Source: Hydrangea macrophylla
Lineage: Eukaryota > Streptophyta > Magnoliopsida > Cornales > Hydrangeaceae
Length of the DNA stretch: 64,000 bases
NCBI GenBank assembly: GCA_033977485.1
Contig: CM066989.1
Location: 35,404,595 to 35,468,594, forward strand
Reading direction: 5' to 3'
Under the pieces are notes generated by a model. That model did no database searches. It saw nothing but the letters and a program-made list of their open reading frames with translations, and had not been told where the DNA came from. This document shows, piece by piece, positions 57,755 through 64,000 of this stretch; position 1 is the first letter of the stretch, and each line of letters starts with the position of its first letter. A program made the translations under genes and the position numbers.

Positions 57755-58220
57755 CAATCATGGCATGGCTGGCCAAACTTTTTTTTTTCATCCAAGAAGA
57801 ATTATCATTACTGAAATAGAAACCATTATATCTTACCAACTAGTAGCAATTCCCCACAAACCACACATCAGGTGAATCTCTAAGACATTTACTGGCCATT
57901 TTATCACTAAAAACGACAAAATTAATATGGTTCTGATTACCTTTCCAAATGAAGTGGAAGAAGTGTATGTTTTCCAAGAAATTGTGTTTGAATTGCCATG
58001 GCAACTCCTAGACTTTATCGATGAAGTTTTGCCAAGGACATTGTCTTTGGATTTCCAATGAATGGTCAATAAGGGGTCATTGAATGGAAGTCTATTGATG
58101 ATGTAAACATTGAACTTTCCTATAGCAATTGATGTTCGACCTTGTGTTGCACAAACATAATTTTGAGTGCCACCATAGTAAGGATAAGAAAGTACTTCTA
58201 ATGGTGAAATTTATGTTTGC
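57755..58220 (-). pseudogene. S-protein homologue copy B4, broken
   Basis: TIHWKSKDNVLGKTSSIKSR in one frame and, after the shared shift, ELPWQFKHNFLENIHFFHFI in the other. An in-frame TAG lies just before the Trp. The C-terminus WLVRYNGFYFSNDNSSWMKK is clear. Confidence 0.82.
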
Positions 58221-58461
58221 AAGTGCTGGTTGTGATGTCTAAAGATAGGCAATTAGATTTATAGAACATAGTATTGGAATTTGATAGTTGTTGTTGATAT
58301 CAGTCTTTAACAACTTAGGCACTTAAATCAACTTGTGACATAACATGGTTTCAATTCTTTTTTGTGAGAGGTCTCAGGTTCAACTCTCAATACCATCCCT
58401 ATGACGTGCATATTTGCACTTTGTTATTTGTCTCCATTACTATGGATCTTACTTTGTTGCC

Positions 58462-59490
58462 TGTTAAGAAATGGGGAAAAGACAGAATGTGACGGCTTAA
58501 CCTCAATGTGTTTAGCCAACATACACACATGTATATATATGTAAATGAGGAACCACAATTATATATTTACCCTTGTAAATTAACACTCTCCCTTAAGCTG
58601 GAGCATGGATATCTATCATGCCCAGCTTGTTAAAAAGATCATTGAAAGGTCACTTATTCAGAGCCTTACTGAAAATATCTCCTAATTGACCATTTGAACT
58701 AACTAAATAAGTAAAACTCATGACCATATCTCTAATAAAATGACAATTAACTACAATGTGTTCGGTCCTTTCAAGAAACACTGGATTACTAGCACTGTAC
58801 ATGGCGGCTTGATTATCACAATACATCTTCAAAGTTTTATCACTTGAGAACTCCATCTCTTGTAGAATAGACTTCACCCACAACATCTCACAGGTAGTAT
58901 GAGCCATAGCTCTATACTCAGCCTCAGTACTCGATATTTCGACTACATTTTGCTTTTTACTATTCCACGTGACAAGATTGCCACCAACAAATATACATAA
59001 TCCTGAAACTGAACATCTATCTAAATGTTCTCTTACCCAGCTTGCATCCGACAATCCCTCTATCTCCAAGTCATCTGAAGGTTTCAACACTAAACCTTTA
59101 CTAGGGGCACTCTTAAAATATCTTAATATACGACACACTGCCTCCCAATATCATTGTTTGGGATTCTGTATAAATTGACTAACAAAGCCTACAACAAAGG
59201 TGATGTCTTGCTAAGTTACAGTCAAATAAATTAGCTTACCCACAAGTCCCATGCATTGTCAAGCATCAATAAAATCTTCTCCCTCATCTATACTAAATTG
59301 TATGTTTGAATCCATTGGAGTGTCAAAAGGTCTTGAAACTATTATCCCTATTTCATCTAGAAAAATCAAGAACATACTTTCTCTGAGACAAACATATTCC
59401 TTACTTAGACCTAGTAAATTTAGTACCTAAGAAATAATGCAGTAGTCCCAAGTATTTCATATGAAAATGCTTGCTCAAATGACACTTCAA
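58462..59490 (-). mobile_element. Copia G5, 3' half only
   Basis: 3' LTR 58462-58585. RNase H at 58650-59138 is a single open frame (SSTEAEYRAMAHTTCEMLWV, NPVFLERTEHIVVNCHFIRD). RT continues to the same break at about 59495 (caacaactg|ttgggg). Confidence 0.87.
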
Positions 59491-59901
59491 CAACTGTTGG
59501 GGATCTGTTTGGTGATCGGAGATGGGATATTCGGGTCTGAAGTGAAGCGCCCTGGATTTCATAAGGGACTTACGATTTTGGTTCTGTTGGGGATCTATAT
59601 GGTAATCGAAAATGGGATATTCATTCCTGTAATATCAGTCAAACATGTACTCTTTGTACAAATATTTGTTACAACAAGAAATATTTGTTACAATAGTTAG
59701 CTGTATAACGTGGCTCCAAAAGCCTAAAAGGAATTTCACTATTTGTACAAACATTTATTATAAATTCATGAAAAACATCTTCACCCATCACATAATACCC
59801 ATATGTATTAGTGTGGTGATACATATATGCAATGACATAGGATGATGTGGATCAGTGTTCCAACGGTTTCTTTTACGACATCTGCTATGAAGAAATTATT
59901 A

Positions 59902-60058
59902 TATGGTCCTAGACCATAGGTCAAGTGTTGGTCTTGACAAGTTGGGGACTGCCATGTGACGAAATGATCTGGCTTTTGAAGACAAAAAAATATTTACTTG
60001 ACCACATGACACTCCCTATTGACCGGGACCACCAAGCTGCCATGGTCTCGGACCATAG
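59902..60058. mobile_element. Small palindromic-ended MITE-like element (unit 5)
   Basis: Second copy; ends tatggtcctagaccata and atggtctcggaccatag. The best preserved of the three. Confidence 0.5.
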
Positions 60059-60734
60059 AATGATTTCCCATTGTTGCAAGTGCTTAGCAGTACGTTCTAA
60101 AAAAACCAAGTTTCTAGCATTTGGCAACCCAAATCCAATGGTCTTATCTTTAAAGAATAGCCTAATGGGTGTGGGTTGATAAGACCAGCTTATGGATTAG
60201 GCCTAATTAGAATTTGACCAACTTTATATATTTTTTTTTAATTCTAAATAAGGCTTGCTGCTTTTCAAGTTTCTGATCTATCCATTAGAGGAGGGGAAAA
60301 AACACAGAAGGTTCGTTTGAAAGTTGAGGTTACTTCTCTAACTCATTCTATATATATGTGTTTACTTAGTTTAGCAAAAGTTGTGATTGATGTTGATGCA
60401 TTGTACCCAAGGGCTTTCATAAAAATATGACAGTTTTTGTATCCATGATTGACTTTAAATTGGTCAAATTTACTTGAAAAATGAAAACAAAAATAAAAAA
60501 CCATAAAGCGCAACAGTATCGTGCGAACCCAAACTATAAGGGTATACTTTTTAATTACGCCTAAAAAAATAAGTTCGGTGTTACAGATATTATCTTGTGA
60601 ATGTATGAGAAATAATTGAGTAAGTAATAAATTAGGTAAACGCAATGAACAACATCCCAATATCATTGTTTCCTTATAATAATCACTGATTATATATCCA
60701 ATCCCAACACATGATCTTGTTAGTACAATCATGG

Positions 60735-61180
60735 CATTACTGGCCAATTTGATATTTTTATTCTTCCAAGATGAATTATCAGTACTGAAACAGAAACCAT
60801 TATATCTTACCAACCAGTAGCAATTCCCCACAAACCACTCATCAGGTAAATATACTGGCCATTTTTCACAGAATACGACAAAGATAACATAGTTCTGATT
60901 ACCTTTCCAAAAGAAGTAGAAGAAGTGTGTGTTTTCCCATAAATTGTGTTTGAATTGCCATTGCAACTTCTTAACTCTATCGAGGTAGTGTTGCCAAGAT
61001 CATTGTCATTGGAGTTCAAATGAATGGTCCATAAGGTGCCATTGAATGGAAGTTTATTAATGATGTAAACATTGAACTTTCCCACACTGATTCATGTTCG
61101 ACCTTGTGTTGCACAAACATTATTTTGAGTGCCACCATAGTAAGGTTAAGAAAGTACTTCTCATGGTGAAATTTATGTTG
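60735..61180 (-). pseudogene. S-protein homologue copy B5, frameshifted but otherwise well preserved
   Basis: Frame 1: GKFNVYIINKLPFNGTLWTI then NSNDNDLGNTTSIE. Frame 2: LQWQFKHNLWENTHFFYFFW, NYVIFVVFCEKWPVYLPDEW, CYWLVRYNGFCFSTDNSSW. Only the shared one-base loss separates the halves; the remaining family residues, including CYW, are present. The signal peptide region lies near 61130-61180. Confidence 0.85.
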
Positions 61181-61425
61181 GCAAGTGCTGGTTATGGTGT
61201 TTGAAGATAGGCAATTTGATTTATAGAACAGAGCATTGGAATTTGATTGATGTTGTTGATATCAGTCTCTAACAACTTAAGCTCTTGAAGAAACTTGTGA
61301 CATAACATGGTTTCAAATCTTTTTTTTGTTAGAGGACTCAGGTTCAAATCTCAATTCCATTCCTTTGACGTGCATATTTGTACTTTGCTATTTGTCTCCA
61401 TTATTATGGATCTTAGTTTGTTGCC

Positions 61426-62354
61426 TGTTAAGAAAAGGGGCAATAGAGAGAAAGTGACGGCTTAACGTAAATAGGTTTAGCAAACACACATATATATATA
61501 TATATGGATACATATTAATGAGGAACCACAATTAGAAAATTAACATTATAATTTAACACTCCCCCTTAAGCTGGAGCATGGATATCTATCATACCCAGCA
61601 TGTTACAAAGATCATTGAATAGTTACTTATTCAGAGCCTTAGTGAAAGTATCTCATGATTGACCATTTGACCTAACAAAATAAGTAATAATTTGTTTTCT
61701 CATGACCACATCTCTAATAAAATGACAATCAACTTCAATGTGCTTGGTCCTTTCATGAACCACTAGATTACTGGCAATGTACATGGCAACTTGATTATCA
61801 CAATACATATTCATAGGTTTATCACTTGAGAACCCCATCTATTGCAGAATAGACTTCACCCACAACATCTCACAGGAAGTATGAGCCATAACTCTATGCT
61901 CAGCCTCAGCACTCGATCTTTCCACTACATTTTTCTTTTTTACTCTTCCACATGACAAGATTTCCACCAACAAATACTCTATCTCAATATACGACACACT
62001 ACCTCCCAATGTTGTTGTTTGGGACTTTGTATAAATTGACTAACAATGCCTACCGCAAATGTGAAGTTTGGCTGAGTTATAGTCAAATAAATTTGCTTAC
62101 CCACAAGTCTCATATATCGTTTAGCATCAGCAAAATCTTCTCCCTCGACATTACTAAATTGCATGTTTGAATCCATTGGAGTGTCAACAGGTCCTGAAGC
62201 CATCATCCCTATTTCATCTAGAAGACGAAGAACATACTTCCTCTCAGACAAACATATTCCTTCCTTAAACCTGGCAAATTTGAATGCCTAAGAAATAATG
62301 TAGTAGTCACAAGTCTTTCATATGAAAATGCTTGCTCAAATGACACTTCAACAT
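61426..62354 (-). mobile_element. Copia G6, 3' half with a further deletion
   Basis: 3' LTR 61426-61558, RNase H 61653-61930 ([35 protein letters not shown]). A deletion near 61978 joins RNase H to the RT end (ISQKYVLRLLDEIGM region 61979-62251). Same break into spacer type 2 at about 62352. Confidence 0.85.
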
Positions 62355-63430
62355 TTATTGGGGATCTGTATGGCGATCGGAGATGGGATATTCGGGTCTG
62401 AAGTGAAGCACCCTAGATTTCATATGGGGCTTACGATTTTGTTATGTTGGAGATCTGTATGGCAATCAGAGATGGGATATTCATTCCTGTAATATCACTC
62501 AAACATGTACTCTTTGTACAAATATTCGTTACAACAAGAAATATTTGTTACAACAGCTAATTGTATAACGTGGCTCCAAATGCCAAAATGAAATTTCAAT
62601 ATTTGTACAAATATTTATCCTAAATTTAGGAGAAGCATCTTCACCCATCACATAATACCCATGTGTATTAATATGGTAATACATATATGTAATGACATAG
62701 GATTGATGTGGTCACTGTTCCAACAGTTGCATTTATGGCATCTATTGTGGAGAAATTATTACATGGCCCTAGATCATAGGTCAAGTATTGGTCCTAACAA
62801 GTCAGGGATTGCCATGTGATGAAATGATCTGGCTTTTGAAGACAAAAAAATATATATACTTGACCACATGACACTCCCTATTGACCGAGACCACCATGCG
62901 GCCATGGTCTCAGACCATAGAATTATTTCTTATTGTTGCGAGTGCTTAGCAATACGTTCTAAAAGAAACAAAGTTTCTAGCATTTGGAAACCCAATTCCA
63001 ATGGGTCTAGTCTTTGAAGAATAGCCTAATGGATGTGGGTTGATAAGATCAGCTCATGGATTAGGCCCAATTAGAATCGGTCCAACTTTTTTTTTTATTA
63101 TTCTAAATGAGGTTTACTGCTCTCAAACTTCTGATCTATCCATTAGAGGAGGGGAGAAAAAAACAGAAGGTTCGTTTGAAAGTTATGGTTACTTCTCTAA
63201 CTCTTTCTTTGCTTGTGTGTTTACTCAGTTTAGCAAAAGTTGTGATTGATGTTGTTTCGATGTACCCAAGGGCTCACATGATAATATTCGATTTTTGGTT
63301 ATTAGTTTTTGTATCCATGATTGACTCTAAATTGGGCAAATTTACTTGAAAAATGAAAATAAAAACCGTAAAGAGCAATTGTATCTTGCGAACCCATACT
63401 ATATGGGTATGCTTTTTAAGCGTCGCTTCA
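62355..63430. other. Spacer type 2, last partial unit
   Basis: Collinear with 59497-60600, including the MITE-like element (62762-62920). It ends before any S-protein homologue sequence; the array is cut at about 63420-63440 by GC-richer sequence. Confidence 0.6.
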
Positions 63431-63721
63431 AAAAAAAGTGTACATTAAATGTAACTTGACAAGCCGGTTCGACTGTGACGGTCTGGTCACATTTGTACCG
63501 CCCTAGTAGGATCCTGATCAGACCAATCGCTTCTAGACATGTGGCAGGTACCGACCCCGATCTCCCAAGGTACCCGATCAGTCCAAGCCCTAATTTACCA
63601 GGACGACTGATCCAGCACCGAGCAGTTTCCCGGGTTTTATCCTGGACGGTTATCCGAGGCATAGAGATTTCCAACCCTCATCTAATGAAGCATCGCATTA
63701 GCCTTGGAAATGGGGGGCAGC
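63431..63721 (+). mobile_element. Probable gypsy 3' untranslated region and polypurine tract
   Basis: GC-rich compared with everything to its left, with no conserved frame. It ends with the purine tract aaatggggggcagc (63708-63721), directly before a TG. This is the usual arrangement at the 3' end of a plus-strand gypsy element. Confidence 0.45.
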
Positions 63722-64000
63722 TGATATGTACAAAAAATGTTCAGTAAAGGCAAAGCCCGTCCACCGCACCGAGGGGTGCATAATTCATCTAGGGATCGTG
63801 TTATTCTCAGACCCTTCCCGAGCGGTAGACCAAGCATCCTGAGGCCCGACCGAGCCAGTCGGGATTGTAACGCTGGCCCAACCCACCACAGATACAGCAT
63901 GGCCCAGTCCCAGGACGTGATCCAGAATGTTCCAGATAGTTTCCTATACATGTTAGAAGACTAATGGAAAGTGTAAATCGTTTCCTAATCCAATTAGGAA
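63722..64000 (+). mobile_element. Probable start of a gypsy 3' LTR, open at the window end
   Basis: Begins TGATATGTACAAAAAATG after the purine tract. No coding frame is convincing (the open frames here are short and overlap on both strands). The second end lies outside the window. Confidence 0.4.

Larger units (their letters stand above)
41696..63430. repeat. Tandem array of S-protein-homologue/copia units
   Basis: Using the marker gaactctgcataaa (with variants) the units start at 41696, 46556, 51502, 56189, 59162 and 62023. The periods are therefore 4860, 4946, 4687, 2973 and 2861 bases, with a last partial unit to about 63430. Units 1-3 contain S-protein homologue A, a 5' relic, S-protein homologue B and copia G. 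Units 4-5 contain B and G with a different spacer; unit 6 has copia RT sequence and spacer only. The left edge starts inside the G reverse transcriptase, so the array is broken there. Confidence 0.9.

Noticed and set aside
63399..63964. Frames of 75-91 codons on both strands at the right end
   Set aside because: GC-rich sequence opens several frames at once, none with a recognisable motif.

Overview
The window is an angiosperm nuclear sequence, probably from a eudicot. It is AT-rich and packed with plant LTR retrotransposons. It carries plant S-protein homologue (self-incompatibility S1 family) genes and has no bacterial-style operons. Almost all protein-coding potential belongs to retroelements. 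The one intact host-type gene I can support is a secreted S-protein homologue at 43502-43969 (minus).

Positions 1-39786 form a nest of retrotransposons at least four layers deep. The outermost host is a degraded Ty3/gypsy Tat-type element on the minus strand (element D, 27645-39786), with gag, protease, RT, RNase H, a second archaeal-type RNase H and integrase. A Ty1/copia element on the plus strand (A) lies inside D. Its pieces are at 12562-13216, 16253-17299 and 25824-27644. Three insertions split A: a Tat-type gypsy element E (minus, 6476-12561 and beyond the left edge), a solo LTR F of the same gypsy family (13217-16252), and a complete copia element B of A's own family (minus, 17300-25823, target duplication ATTGT). 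E is itself split in gag by the youngest-looking element, T (minus, 1-6475). T is a gypsy element with a 3.2-kb LTR, an intact gag-pol frame running off the window edge, and an extra, extremely acidic 340-residue ORF between its primer binding site and gag. A copia solo LTR (C, 27914-29419, target duplication ATTTC) interrupts the integrase of D.

Positions 39787-41695 look like a truncated plus-strand gypsy LTR that carries a 427-bp hairpin-type Mutator-like MITE and a short tandem repeat.

Positions 41696 to about 63430 are a tandem array with three units of about 4.7-4.9 kb followed by two and a half units of about 2.9 kb. The long units carry S-protein homologue copy A, a 5' relic of another copy, S-protein homologue copy B, and an internally deleted copia element (G) with very short LTRs. 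The short units carry B and G plus a different spacer with a small palindromic MITE. Only the A copy of unit 1 is intact. All recognisable B copies are broken, and four share the same one-base frameshift context. G sits at the same target duplication (TTGCC) wherever its ends can be seen, so it was amplified with the genes and did not insert repeatedly.

The last 570 bases are GC-richer and look like the 3' end of a further plus-strand gypsy element, with a polypurine tract followed by the start of an LTR.
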